Source of the DNA: Paenibacillus sp. MAHUQ-63
GTDB taxonomy: Bacteria; Bacillota; Bacilli; Paenibacillales; NBRC-103111
Direction of reading: 5' to 3'
NCBI RefSeq assembly: GCF_028765165.1
Contig: NZ_JARADB010000002.1
Location: 806,001-870,000 of the forward strand
DNA length: 64,000 nt
The translations under genes and the position numbers were made by a program. Below the pieces are notes generated by a model. The model did not search any database. It was not told the DNA's origin and was given only the letters and a program-made list of their open reading frames with translations. This document shows positions 1 through 8,385 of this stretch, one piece after another (within the stretch, counting starts at the first letter, position 1; each line of letters begins with the position of its first letter).

Positions 1-2
1 CA

Positions 3-332
3 GCCAAAGTATGGAGATACACCGGGGAGAAGTGGTCGAGGCAATCCGAGGAGCTGCCCATGCACCGTGTGCTGGACCTGGCTATTCTGATATGCAGAAG
101 CAACCTGTACTTCCAGGACGCCTATCGCTTCCCCAAAATGTACGATCCCGAGAATACGATGATTGACCGTATCGGTCTGCAAGGGGATGCGATGACGGTA
201 TCCGTCTGTGCCGACAATCCCATGATCGACCAAGATATTCAGTTATTCGCTCAAGCTCTTGGCGACGACGGCGAAATGATCGGCGAAAGGCTTCGCGTCT
301 TATCCAGCCTGCTGAAAGAGATGGGTTATTGA
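3..332 (+). CDS. Hypothetical protein, C-terminal part (cut by window edge)
   Basis: The reading frame is open from the first bases of the window to a TGA at 330-332, so this is the last 109 codons of a longer gene. The visible part has no signal peptide or membrane segment and is of mixed charge; it holds patterns such as RYTGEKW and LAILICRSNLYFQDAYRFP. I do not recognise the family. It ends 26 bases before the start of the MoxR-like ATPase, on the same strand, so it is probably the first visible member of that operon. An ATG at 60 is internal and has no good ribosome binding site, which also argues that the true start lies outside the window. Confidence 0.6.
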   Translation, partial: AKVWRYTGEKWSRQSEELPMHRVLDLAILICRSNLYFQDAYRFPKMYDPENTMIDRIGLQGDAMTVSVCADNPMIDQDIQLFAQALGDDGEMIGERLRVLSSLLKEMGY

Positions 333-358
333 AATGAGAGCTAGAAAGGAACATTGTT

Positions 359-1366
359 ATGGAAAAACTTGAAGATTATACGCTGTCTCCCGGCAGGCTA
401 TTTACCGCTAGCGAACGAGAGCTGATTTGGAGCAAACCCTCCTCCCATAAAGTCAGTGAAGAAGAACGCCGAATATGCCGGGAAATCAAGCGGAATTGGC
501 AGCGCGGCGAAATGAAAATCGCCAATATTTTGCTTGAGGGCGATGCCGGGACCGGCAAAACGCAGCTGGCCAAAGCATTGTCGGCGGAGCTCGGGCTGCC
601 GTATACGAAAGTGACCTGTTTCGCCGATATGGATAAATCGGATATTATCGGCTCCATTTTGCCGGTCATTCCGCCGGAGACATCCGACTCGCAGGAGCAT
701 GGTGAGCAAAGCGCAGCGTCCAAGCATGAGAAGGATGCGGTCGAATACCGCTTTTATCCTTCCGAGATTGTCCGCGCTTATCAAAATGGCTACCTGCTGG
801 AAATTCAAGAACCGACCGTTATTCGGGACGCCGCGGTATTAATGGCTCTGAACTCGGCATTAGAGCTGGATGGGAGCATCAATCTGCCGACCGGGATCAT
901 TCGCAGACATCCGGATTTCGTTGCCGTTATAACAACCAACCGCAGTTATGCAGGAACGAGACCGCTGAATGAAGCGCTGCGCGACAGAGTTCAGCATACG
1001 GAGAAGATGGACCTGCCCGCGAAAGCAACGATGGTTGAAAGGGCTAAGGCGAAGACAGGCTTCCAAGACGATAAAGTGTTGGATGTTCTCGCCGATACGA
1101 TCATTATTTTGGACCAAACGGCCCGGGCTCATGCAATCAAGGGCGTGGCCGGCATGCGCTCCTACTTTTATTGGGGGGATGCCGTGGCCGGCGGCGCTTC
1201 AGTCAAGCAATCTCTGTATCATAAAGTCATTTATAAAATTACAACCGACGAAGAAGAAATCAAGATACTGGAAGAAGCCTTGCAGCGGCATGGCTTGCTT
1301 GCCGGATTGGACGAAGTGGAGTCCGATCTTCAAAAAAAAAACGGATTTTGGATACCGCAGAAATGA
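359..1366 (+). CDS. MoxR-like AAA+ ATPase
   Basis: A 335-residue AAA_5/MoxR-type ATPase, a class that usually acts as a chaperone or metal-insertion motor together with a von Willebrand A partner, as encoded next. Walker A is GDAGTGKT at 61-68, sensor 1 is ITTN at 191-194, and an arginine-finger-like RDR sits at 208-210. The Walker B region reads YLLEIQEP (145-152): the usual Asp of the DE pair appears to be Gln, while the catalytic Glu is kept. The ATG follows an AGAAAGGA ribosome binding site. The gene ends in an ATGA overlap with the VWA gene and carries a run of ten A (1332-1341) just before its stop, where slippage could fuse both products. The exact substrate is unknown. Confidence 0.88.
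   Translation: MEKLEDYTLSPGRLFTASERELIWSKPSSHKVSEEERRICREIKRNWQRGEMKIANILLEGDAGTGKTQLAKALSAELGLPYTKVTCFADMDKSDIIGSILPVIPPETSDSQEHGEQSAASKHEKDAVEYRFYPSEIVRAYQNGYLLEIQEPTVIRDAAVLMALNSALELDGSINLPTGIIRRHPDFVAVITTNRSYAGTRPLNEALRDRVQHTEKMDLPAKATMVERAKAKTGFQDDKVLDVLADTIIILDQTARAHAIKGVAGMRSYFYWGDAVAGGASVKQSLYHKVIYKITTDEEEIKILEEALQRHGLLAGLDEVESDLQKKNGFWIPQK
1332..1342 (+). promoter_or_regulatory. A10 slippery tract at ATPase/VWA junction
   Basis: Ten consecutive A residues followed by C lie 25 bases before the ATPase stop codon. In the ATPase frame this gives the heptamer A-AAA-AAC, a -1 slippery pattern, and it is also long enough for RNA polymerase slippage. One extra A, or a -1 shift, would continue into the VWA frame, which has no stop between the tract and its own start. 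Whether slippage happens is inference. Confidence 0.4.
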
Positions 1367-2454
1367 AGTCGTGGGGTGAGCTGGACAGCTTCGAATTGGA
1401 GCCGGACACGCAAGCGGAGGCTGAGGGCATAGCCCTGAAGAGAACGGCGGATAGCGAAGCCAATGCTTCTCAGGCTGCCGACGACTCGACGAGAATGGAA
1501 AGCTCAGACAAAGGGGAACACGGAGCCTCCAAATATCATCAAGCCAATCCCGAAGCTATGACGGAGATTGAGCAGCAGCAAGAGCGCAATTTCCGCCAGA
1601 AATTGAATCGTGACGCCCGTGAGATCGTATCCGACTCGATTCATAAGGGGGTCAAACTCATTGTGCATCGCCCCTCCTACAGCGGGTCCGATGAGCAGGA
1701 ATATAAGCGTGTTAGCAGAGAGCTAATGCCTGTCGTCCGAGAAATTGCTCGAAAAACTTTACCGCTGCTGGAGCATGAACATGCACCTGAATTTGCCAGA
1801 AACCAACTGTATGGCAGCAAGTTTCAAGCGGACAGCGTCGCGTATCATGATTTCAGATACTTCGCCAAGAAACGGCCGCCGACGGAGTCTCCGTCGCTTG
1901 TCGTTGGCTTAAGAGTTGATGAGTCCGCCTCCATGGCTGCCTTCGGGCGTCTGGACGCGGCCAAGCGTGCAGTGCTGGCCGTTTATGAGTTTTGTCGAAT
2001 GTGCGATATTCCTATACTCATTCACGGAGATACGGCGGACGTATCCAAGCTGGAGATGATGTCGATTTATGCTTACGCCGATTATGAACAGACCGATCCG
2101 CGTGATCGTTTCAGGCTGATGGGCATTCGCGCCAGAAGCAACAACCGTGACGGGATGGCGCTTCGCATTATGGCCGATCGGCTGGTGAGGGCGCAGCAGA
2201 CGACGAAGCTGTTGATCAGCATCAGTGACGGGCAGCCCAAAGCGATGGAGGATTACTCCGGCATAGTGGCCATGCAAGACATGCAGATGACCATCGCGGA
2301 ATACGCGCGGAAGGGAATTACTTTTGCCGCCGCCGCGATCGGCCAGGACAAAGAGGTCATTAGTCACATCTATGGGCACGAGAGATTCATGGATATTACG
2401 AATTTGCAAGAGCTGCCTGCGAAATTGGTTCGCATGATCGCCAGATATTTGTAA
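1363..2454 (+). CDS. VWA domain protein, partner of MoxR-like ATPase
   Basis: A 363-residue protein with a C-terminal von Willebrand factor A domain. The MIDAS metal site DESAS is at about 186-190, further metal ligands are likely in SNNRDGMAL and in SISDGQP, and the residues before about 90 are acidic and of low complexity. The ATG at 1363 overlaps the stop of the ATPase gene as ATGA, typical of translational coupling; a TTG at 1348 in the same frame is an alternative start. VWA proteins paired with MoxR ATPases usually bridge the ATPase to its target. The frame stays open upstream through the A10 run, so a -1 frameshift there would make an ATPase-VWA fusion. Confidence 0.87.
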   Translation: MKSWGELDSFELEPDTQAEAEGIALKRTADSEANASQAADDSTRMESSDKGEHGASKYHQANPEAMTEIEQQQERNFRQKLNRDAREIVSDSIHKGVKLIVHRPSYSGSDEQEYKRVSRELMPVVREIARKTLPLLEHEHAPEFARNQLYGSKFQADSVAYHDFRYFAKKRPPTESPSLVVGLRVDESASMAAFGRLDAAKRAVLAVYEFCRMCDIPILIHGDTADVSKLEMMSIYAYADYEQTDPRDRFRLMGIRARSNNRDGMALRIMADRLVRAQQTTKLLISISDGQPKAMEDYSGIVAMQDMQMTIAEYARKGITFAAAAIGQDKEVISHIYGHERFMDITNLQELPAKLVRMIARYL

Positions 2455-2493
2455 GGCAGTGCGGATGTATAGAAAGGAAAGGAGAACGACAAC

Positions 2494-2856
2494 GTGGACA
2501 AAAGCAGACGAAAGGAATTGCAGGAGCAATTCAAAGAAATTAAGACTTATATGGGCGTCATTCAAATTAAGAATCAAGTTAACGGCAAAATATTTATCGA
2601 TAGCCATTCGAATTTGAAAAATAAATGGATGACTATACAGATGCAATTAGACATGGGGAGATTCGCCAATCTTCAATTGCAGAAAGACTGGACCGAATTG
2701 GGCGGCGACTCTTTCACCTATGAAGTGCTGGAACAGAAGGAAACGGACCAAGTGACGGATATGCGCTGGGAGCTCAAGCTCATGGAGAAGCCGTGGCTGG
2801 AGAAATTGCAGCCCTATGGAGACCGCGGTTACAACAAGCTGCCGCTCAAAAAGTAG
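2494..2856 (+). CDS. Degenerate GIY-YIG family protein
   Basis: A 120-residue protein with the layout of a GIY-YIG domain: GVIQI takes the place of the GIY strand, GKIFID that of the YIG strand, followed by NLKNKW and the C-terminal FTYEVLEQ strand with Glu. The Tyr of GIY, the Tyr-Ile-Gly of YIG and the conserved helix Arg are replaced (GVI, FID, Lys), so nuclease activity is doubtful. It starts with GTG after an AAAGGAG site nine bases upstream and lies 39 bases after the VWA gene, so it is probably co-transcribed; a strong terminator follows. It may be a nucleic-acid-binding or scaffold protein. Function unknown. Confidence 0.75.
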   Translation: MDKSRRKELQEQFKEIKTYMGVIQIKNQVNGKIFIDSHSNLKNKWMTIQMQLDMGRFANLQLQKDWTELGGDSFTYEVLEQKETDQVTDMRWELKLMEKPWLEKLQPYGDRGYNKLPLKK

Positions 2857-2893
2857 ACGTAAAATCCCATATATTTACCAATACAAATATTAG

Positions 2894-2920
2894 AAAGCAT
2901 CCTTGCGGATGCTTTTTTTC
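2894..2920 (+). terminator. Rho-independent terminator
   Basis: The stem AAAGCATCC / GGATGCTTT has a TTGC loop and is followed by a run of seven T. It closes the AAA-VWA-GIY-YIG operon. Confidence 0.85.
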
Positions 2921-3147
2921 ATTTTTTTCAACATGAATTAGACGTTAACCTAGCAACTCTGACTGTATACATAGTATTGCGACAAATTTAGTTCAATTTG
3001 GCCACCGACAAAGTGACAAGTTTATAGCAAGGATTTGTGTACAATCATTTAAAATATGATCTAATTCTTTCCGAGTGGAATAATTAGCGTCTTCTCTGCT
3101 TACTAATTACAAGATGTCCCAAATTCATGTGTTAAAGAGGTGTAAAC

Positions 3148-4173
3148 ATGCGTAGTCCATTAAGACATTACATTTTGACGTTCCTGCTATGTGTAACGCT
3201 TCTCGCCACGATGGGTTTCGATTATGTAACCCGGAAGAACACTTACAATCCTGAGACAACTTCGAATTCCAAAGCAGCTGCCGAGTCTGACTATCCGTTG
3301 ATAATGACTAGCGCCCCGATAGATCCCCAGGATCAAGCGAACACGCCTTCCGCGATTGCCGCGGACGCTGTGAACATATCATCTCCTACAAGTCCGAATG
3401 TGGAGAGCCCCATCGTTGAACCGGCCGCCCCGGAAGTTCAGCAGGCGAAATATGAAGTAACAGCCTACTATCTCAACGTACGCGCGGAAGCGAACAACAC
3501 ATCGCAAATATTGGGCGTTGTAACGAAGGGCAGTACGCTGGAAGTCGTTGGCCCGACAGACCAAGGCTGGCTCGAACTGAAGAGCGGGGGCTATGTCCAC
3601 GGCGGTTATGCAGCGTTGATCGGCGCAGAAGACGTCAAGCCATCCCCCCAGCTGCAAACGGTCCAGCAAAGCGCTGAACGCACCCTTGTCGTACAAGCTG
3701 CGCCTCCTGAGAAGAATAGCCAACCGGCCGAGCCTAGCAAACCGACCTCCAAGGTCAAGTCGGCATCCGGGCTGACGGAAGAGCATATTGCGAAAATCAT
3801 TGAAAATACCGCCTTGGAAGGCCAAGGTTTAGAGAAGCCGATACTGGAAATCGAGGAAATGTACGGAATTAATTCCTACTTCACGATAGCGGTGATGAAG
3901 CTGGAAAGCGGACATGGCAAAAGCCAGCTGGCCAGAACCAAAAACAATTTATTCGGACTTAACGCTGTGGACAGCGATGCCTATAATAAAGCGATCAGCT
4001 TCAAAACAAAAGGGGACAGTGTAAAGAAATTCGGTGAAATCATCTCCGCGTTTTATTTTGACAAAGGATTGACAAGCGTTGAGAAAGTAGCCGGAAAATA
4101 CTGCCAAGCCAACTCCAAATGGCCGTCGCTGGTGAAAAGCATTATGAACAGCGATTATGATAAGATTGCCTAA
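3148..4173 (+). CDS. Secreted SH3b-glucosaminidase wall hydrolase
   Basis: A 341-residue exported protein. An N-terminal hydrophobic segment (about 8-24) works as signal peptide or anchor. A Ser/Pro/Ala-rich linker leads to a bacterial SH3 domain (about 105-158, with YLNVRAEAN and GWLELKSGGYVHGGY), a second linker, and a C-terminal glucosaminidase-type domain (about 225-340) that contains AVMKLESGHGKS and the NNLFGL motif. Such proteins cut N-acetylglucosamine bonds in peptidoglycan; SH3b modules bind the wall. The Glu of LESGHG is the likely catalytic acid. It is monocistronic, with a TTAAAGAGGTG ribosome site. The 222-base leader has a hairpin (about 3060-3087) but matches no riboswitch I know. 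Confidence 0.85.
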   Translation: MRSPLRHYILTFLLCVTLLATMGFDYVTRKNTYNPETTSNSKAAAESDYPLIMTSAPIDPQDQANTPSAIAADAVNISSPTSPNVESPIVEPAAPEVQQAKYEVTAYYLNVRAEANNTSQILGVVTKGSTLEVVGPTDQGWLELKSGGYVHGGYAALIGAEDVKPSPQLQTVQQSAERTLVVQAAPPEKNSQPAEPSKPTSKVKSASGLTEEHIAKIIENTALEGQGLEKPILEIEEMYGINSYFTIAVMKLESGHGKSQLARTKNNLFGLNAVDSDAYNKAISFKTKGDSVKKFGEIISAFYFDKGLTSVEKVAGKYCQANSKWPSLVKSIMNSDYDKIA

Positions 4174-4327
4174 GTGGATGCTTTACTGAGAGTATCTCGG
4201 AACTTATGTGGAATTGTCAAACGACCAATCTAACAGTAGAATTGAAATGAAACCGGACCATGAAACGCCGATTTCAACGAATAGATTACATATGATCCCA
4301 AATGGAGATTGGTAGAGGTGGTGCTCA

Positions 4328-6406
4328 ATGACAACGCAAAGCAACCCCAACCGATTAGCCGCTGAGAAATCGCCGTATTTGCTGCAGCACGCACACAACC
4401 CCGTTGATTGGTATCCTTGGTCTCAAGAGGCCTTCGCAAAAGCAAAGCAAGAAAACAAGCCTGTTTTCTTATCGATTGGCTACTCGACCTGTCATTGGTG
4501 TCACGTCATGGCACATGAATCGTTTGAAGATCCGATTATAGCCGAGATGCTGAACCGGGATTTCATTTCCATCAAAGTCGATCGCGAGGAGCGCCCCGAT
4601 GTCGATCACATCTATATGGCGGTTTGCCAAGCGATGACGGGACAAGGCGGCTGGCCGCTGACGGTGTTCATGACACCGGAGAAGAAATCGTTCTTCGCCG
4701 GGACGTACTTTCCGCGCAGCCGTAAGTACAACCGGGCCGGCATGGTCGAGCTCATCGCCCAATTCGCGGCCAAGTGGAAGGAAGACGCCGAGCGGATCCG
4801 CGAGATCGGCGAACAAGTGATGCAAGAGACGACGCATAGGCTGCTGAGCAGCCGCACGGGCGGCGAATTGAATGAGGAGACGCTGCATGAAGCATTCCGT
4901 CAGTACGAGCATTCCTTCGATTCAGCCAACGGAGGCTTCGGAACTTCTCCCAAATTTCCGGCTGCGCACCAATTATCGTTCCTGCTCAGATACTATCAGA
5001 GAACGGGGAACGAGCGTGCGCTCGAAATGGTCGAGAAGACGCTGGACGCCATGCATCGCGGCGGCATGTACGATCACATCGGATTCGGTTTCGCGCGGTA
5101 TTCCGTGGACGAGAGATGGCTCGTACCCCATTTCGAGAAAATGCTGTACGATAACGCCCTGCTCCTGATGACGTATACGGAAGCGCATCAAGTAACGGGC
5201 AAAGCGAAATACGCAGAAGTTGCGCATCAAATCATCACATATGTGCTGCGGGAGATGACGGATGGGGCAGGAGCTTTCTATTCCGCGGAAGACGCCGATT
5301 CGGAGGGCGTGGAAGGGAAATTCTACGTATGGACGCCGGATGAAGTGGAGGATGTGCTCGGCATCGACGAGAGCGATCTCTTCTGCGAGCTGTTCGATAT
5401 TACGGATGAAGGCAACTTCGAGGGGCACAGCATCCCGAATCTGCTTCAGACGACGCTAGAATCGTTCGCCAGACGGAAGCGGATTCCGCCGGACGAGCTG
5501 ATGGCGCGCATAGAGGCGGCGCGCACCAAGCTGTTCGAACACCGCGAGCGGCGCGTGCGTCCGGGCAAGGACGACAAAATTCTGACCGCATGGAATGGTC
5601 TGATGATCGCCGCGCTGTCCAAGGCCGCACGTGCCTTGGACGAGCCAGGCTATGCGGAAGCGGCCGCCAAAGCCGCGGATTTCCTGCTTCGCGAGCTGTG
5701 CCGCGAAGACGGGCGTTTGCTGGCCCGCTACCGGGACGGCGAAGCGGCCTTCCTTGGCTACGTGGACGATTACGCGTTCCTCGTCTGGGGCTTGCTCGAG
5801 CTGTACGAGACGACGTTCGAGCTGCGCTATCTTCGTGAAGCACTCCAGCTGAACGCCGACATGCTTCGTCTCTTCGGAGACGAAGAGGGGGGAGGGCTGT
5901 TCTTCTACGGCAGCGATGCCGAGCAGCTGCCCGCCCGCCCCAAAGAGATCTACGACGGCGCGATGCCGTCGGGCAACGGAGCAGCCGCGCTGAACTTGCT
6001 GCGGCTGGCGAGACTGAGCTACGACGCGAAGCTGTCGCAGGCTGCGGACCGGCAGCTCCAGGCGTTCGCCGGAGCGGTGCGGAACCATCCGCCGGGCCAT
6101 GCGCTGACGCTGGCCGCGCTTGATTTCGCTTATGGCGAAGCCAGCGAAATCGTCATCGCCGGCGACCCGGCGAAGCCGGATACGCAGCGCATGCTGCGCG
6201 CCGTACAGCGGCAATATGTGCCGAATGCGCTGCTGATTCTTCACCCTCCGGGGGCCGCGGGTGAGGAGGTGCGCAGGCTGATACCGCTCGCCGGAGACAA
6301 GCTGCCGCTCGGCGGCCGGGCAACCGCGTACGTCTGCCGGAACTTCGCCTGCCATTCGCCGACACAAGATATCGAAGAGCTTGAAAATCTTTCGCGCGAA
6401 GACTGA
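4328..6406 (+). CDS. yyaL: YyaL-like thioredoxin-domain protein (DUF255)
   Basis: A 692-residue protein of the DUF255/Spermatogenesis-associated 20 family. The N-terminal thioredoxin-like domain (about 1-165) opens with the family signature [14 protein letters not shown] and holds a CxxC pair (CHWC, 55-58). The rest resembles an alpha-barrel (six-hairpin glycosidase) fold, with [10 protein letters not shown] and [20 protein letters not shown] type patterns. Members are often called N-acylglucosamine 2-epimerase-like, but the reaction is not established. Full length for the family. The ATG follows AGAGGTGGTG. GC content rises in the second half. The stop codon overlaps a perfect Fur-box palindrome (6404-6418). 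Confidence 0.88.
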   Translation: MTTQSNPNRLAAEKSPYLLQHAHNPVDWYPWSQEAFAKAKQENKPVFLSIGYSTCHWCHVMAHESFEDPIIAEMLNRDFISIKVDREERPDVDHIYMAVCQAMTGQGGWPLTVFMTPEKKSFFAGTYFPRSRKYNRAGMVELIAQFAAKWKEDAERIREIGEQVMQETTHRLLSSRTGGELNEETLHEAFRQYEHSFDSANGGFGTSPKFPAAHQLSFLLRYYQRTGNERALEMVEKTLDAMHRGGMYDHIGFGFARYSVDERWLVPHFEKMLYDNALLLMTYTEAHQVTGKAKYAEVAHQIITYVLREMTDGAGAFYSAEDADSEGVEGKFYVWTPDEVEDVLGIDESDLFCELFDITDEGNFEGHSIPNLLQTTLESFARRKRIPPDELMARIEAARTKLFEHRERRVRPGKDDKILTAWNGLMIAALSKAARALDEPGYAEAAAKAADFLLRELCREDGRLLARYRDGEAAFLGYVDDYAFLVWGLLELYETTFELRYLREALQLNADMLRLFGDEEGGGLFFYGSDAEQLPARPKEIYDGAMPSGNGAAALNLLRLARLSYDAKLSQAADRQLQAFAGAVRNHPPGHALTLAALDFAYGEASEIVIAGDPAKPDTQRMLRAVQRQYVPNALLILHPPGAAGEEVRRLIPLAGDKLPLGGRATAYVCRNFACHSPTQDIEELENLSRED

Positions 6407-6418
6407 TAATAATTATCA
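6404..6418. promoter_or_regulatory. Perfect 7-1-7 Fur box without obvious target
   Basis: TGATAAT-A-ATTATCA is a perfect 15-bp palindrome that matches the Bacillus Fur 7-1-7 box and is the same as the efeUOB box (48418-48432) except for the central base. It overlaps the yyaL stop codon. A TACAAT (6427-6432) stands 17 bases after TGATAA, a weak possible promoter pointing right; on the other strand TTGTAA could act as a -35. No protein gene starts directly after it on either strand. Confidence 0.6.
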
Positions 6419-6443
6419 TTATTGGTTACAATAGGTGTAGAGG

Positions 6444-6466
6444 AAAAAGAGGCCCCTGAGGGCCTC
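6444..6466 (-). terminator. Terminator of the DUF1540 gene
   Basis: On the minus strand GAGGCCC / GGGCCTC pairs around TCAG and is followed by five T. It lies 10 bases beyond the stop of the small cysteine-rich gene, and it may also stop leftover transcription from yyaL on the other strand. Confidence 0.75.
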
Positions 6467-6475
6467 TTCCAACGA

Positions 6476-6634
6476 CTAAACTTTAGGTTCGAACGTTTTG
6501 CAGTCGGTTTCTTCGGAATTGCGCGCTTGATTGCTGCCGTGGTGACTCACGACATAAATCGAAGACGCATTGCATTTGTTGCCGTTTGCCCAATATTTAC
6601 AGGAATTTACTTCGCATAGTACATCCTTTGCCAT
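6476..6634 (-). CDS. Small cysteine-rich DUF1540 protein
   Basis: A 52-residue open frame on the minus strand, starting MAKDVLCEVNSCKYW and ending with a TDCKTFEP-type segment. The four cysteines (C7, C12, C21, C45) are spaced as in the DUF1540 family, whose members are short, probably metal-binding proteins of unknown function that are common in spore formers and clostridia. A very strong ribosome binding site (AAAGGAGGTGA, complement of 6642-6652) stands just before the ATG, and a terminator follows, so this is a complete one-gene unit facing left and convergent with yyaL. Confidence 0.85.
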   Translation of the reverse strand: MAKDVLCEVNSCKYWANGNKCNASSIYVVSHHGSNQARNSEETDCKTFEPKV

Positions 6635-6807
6635 GTTACCCTCACCTCCTTTACCTCATAGGGTGGGGTAATTTGGCATGTTTTTATACATGGCAACGAT
6701 GTAAATTCGAAAAAAAAGCGGAAGCTCCGATACTCACCAATCCTCCTGTATGCCTCATATACTTGAGTAGGGTTAGCTACGACAAGCTACGACAAGAAGG
6801 TGAAGGC

Positions 6808-7026
6808 ATGGCGGAGAAGAATGAGCTGCAGCAGTGCGTCCGCTGCAAATTCGTTACGGAGAAAGAGGATCGCTACTGCATCAAATGCGGAGCCCCGCTC
6901 AAAAACCGGTGCACCCGGGAGAAGACGCTGCTTCACAAGGGCTGCTCCAAGGTGAATAAGCCGGATGCCAAGTTTTGCGCGGATTGCGGTACCGCAACGA
7001 TATTTAACGAGTGGGGACTGCTGTGA
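6808..7026 (+). CDS. Double zinc-ribbon protein
   Basis: A 72-residue protein starting MAEKNELQQC. Cysteine pairs CVRC and CIKC form one zinc ribbon, and a Cys-rich second half (NRCT, GCSK, CADC) forms a second. The ATG follows AGAAGGTGA. Such proteins may bind nucleic acid or protein partners, but nothing here shows a specific role. It is transcribed away from the DUF1540 gene and runs into a hairpin that overlaps its stop codon. The frame extends further upstream to 6586, but that part has no ribosome site and overlaps the DUF1540 gene. Confidence 0.75.
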   Translation: MAEKNELQQCVRCKFVTEKEDRYCIKCGAPLKNRCTREKTLLHKGCSKVNKPDAKFCADCGTATIFNEWGLL

Positions 7027-7034
7027 GCAGTCCC
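7014..7034. terminator. Convergent hairpin, weak T tract
   Basis: GGGACTGCT and AGCAGTCCC form a perfect 9-bp stem around GTG that includes the stop codon of the zinc-ribbon gene. It lies between two converging genes. The T-rich flank is poor (TCTGT), so termination may be weak. Confidence 0.5.
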
Positions 7035-7041
7035 TCTGTCA

Positions 7042-8253
7042 TTATGCGAGCGGCGAAAGCTTGACGGTAAACTGTTTCACCCCGTATACGAACGGGCTCT
7101 GGATGTACATCATCTCCGAGCCTGGGACAAACCGGATCTCCCCGAACCTCTTCACAAGGGCCTCAATGACGAGTTGTGCTTCCAACCGGGCTAACGGCGC
7201 ACCCAAGCAGAAATGAATGCCGAAGCCGAATGAGAGATGGGCATTGGGTTTGCGGTCGGCAATAAACGTATCCGGTTCCGGGAATTTGGCCTCGTCGCGG
7301 TTCGCCGAGGCGACCCAAGAGACGACTTGCTCTCCCTGCCGGATCCGCTTGTCTCCGATCTCGACATCTTGGGTCGCTACCCGGCCAATCGCCTGAATCG
7401 GCGGATAGTAACGCAGGACTTCCTCGATAAACCCGGGAATAAGCGCCGGATCGCCGCGAAGCAGGGACTGGAGCGCGGGGTCTTCCGTCAAGCGGCGGAC
7501 GGCGTTCGTAATCAAATTCGTCGTCGTTTCGTTACCGGCCGCGAGGAGCAGGATCGAGAAACCGAGAATCTCCGGGTCGGAGAGCTTCTCGCCCTCGATT
7601 TCGGCTGCCAGCAGAAGGGAAATCAGATCTTCTCGGGGCTCGCTGCGGCGCTGCTTGACAATATGGGCGAAGTACGCGGTCAGTTCGTCTGTAGCCCGCT
7701 CCTTCTCGGCGATCACTTGAAGGAACGCCTCATCCGTGTTCTAGTCCGGTCCCTTGACGAGAATGTCCGACCATTCCTTGAATAAGCTGCGATCCTCCGG
7801 AGGGACGCCGAGCAGCTCGGCGATAATAATCACGGGCAGCGGAACGGCCAGCGCAGAGACGATGTCTGCCGTTGTCGTCGCCTTATGTTCAATTTCATCC
7901 AACAACTCTGCGGTAATCGAGGAGATGCGGGATGCCAAATCCGCGACCACCTTGGGGGTAAAGGCTTTGTTCACCAACCCTCTCAGTTGGGAATGGCGGG
8001 GCGGATCCATCGTAAGTATGGTTTCTCTGTCCTTGACGGCTAGGGCCCGCCGGGAAGAGAAGGTGGCGGGATCTTTGAGAATCCGGTGAACGTCCTCGTA
8101 GCGGAAAACATCCCAGCAGCTTCGGCTTTCATCATAACGAACCGGCGTCTTTTGGCGCAGCTCGTTAAACACAGGGAAAGGCTGAAGCCTTTTTTCCTTC
8201 GTGTTCAATTCAGCCATTGGGATAATATTGGCGTAACGTTGCGATTTGTCCAT
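7042..8253 (-). pseudogene. Cytochrome P450, interrupted by one amber codon
   Basis: Over its whole length this is a normal bacterial P450 of about 402 residues, but an in-frame TAG (complement of 7741-7743) follows the residues SDILVKGPD and splits it into parts of 170 and 224 residues in the same frame. All landmarks remain: I-helix LLLAAGNETTTN, the ExxR motif in EEVLRYYPP, and the heme-ligand loop FGFGIHFCLGAPLA. There is no frameshift and no other stop. A P450 would oxidise a small molecule with electrons from a ferredoxin or flavodoxin; no redox partner gene is nearby. It may be a recent pseudogene, a sequencing error or, less likely, a read-through gene. It faces left and converges on the zinc-ribbon gene. 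Confidence 0.85.
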
Positions 8254-8330
8254 AACCGTTCAGTAAGCTCCTCTCCAAATTGATCTAAAGGTTAACTTGC
8301 CCAGCATCTAGCAATTAATTCCACAACGAC

Positions 8331-8376
8331 AAAAGGGTTATCCCGCAGGCAGATACACCAACCTGTTGAATAACCC
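8331..8376 (-). terminator. Terminator of the GH18 gene
   Basis: On the minus strand GGGTTAT and ATAACCC frame a 28-base loop and are followed by TTTT. It lies ten bases beyond the GH18 stop codon and before the P450 gene. Confidence 0.6.
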
Positions 8377-8385
8377 TCTTAGCTG

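Noticed and set aside
2926-3147. A c-di-AMP (ydaO) riboswitch in front of the wall hydrolase
   Set aside because: The leader is long enough and holds a hairpin, but none of the conserved ydaO core sequences can be found.
5456-6367. A 303-codon frame on the minus strand opposite yyaL
   Set aside because: It is a shadow of the high-GC second half of yyaL, rich in Arg and Pro and without any recognisable domain.
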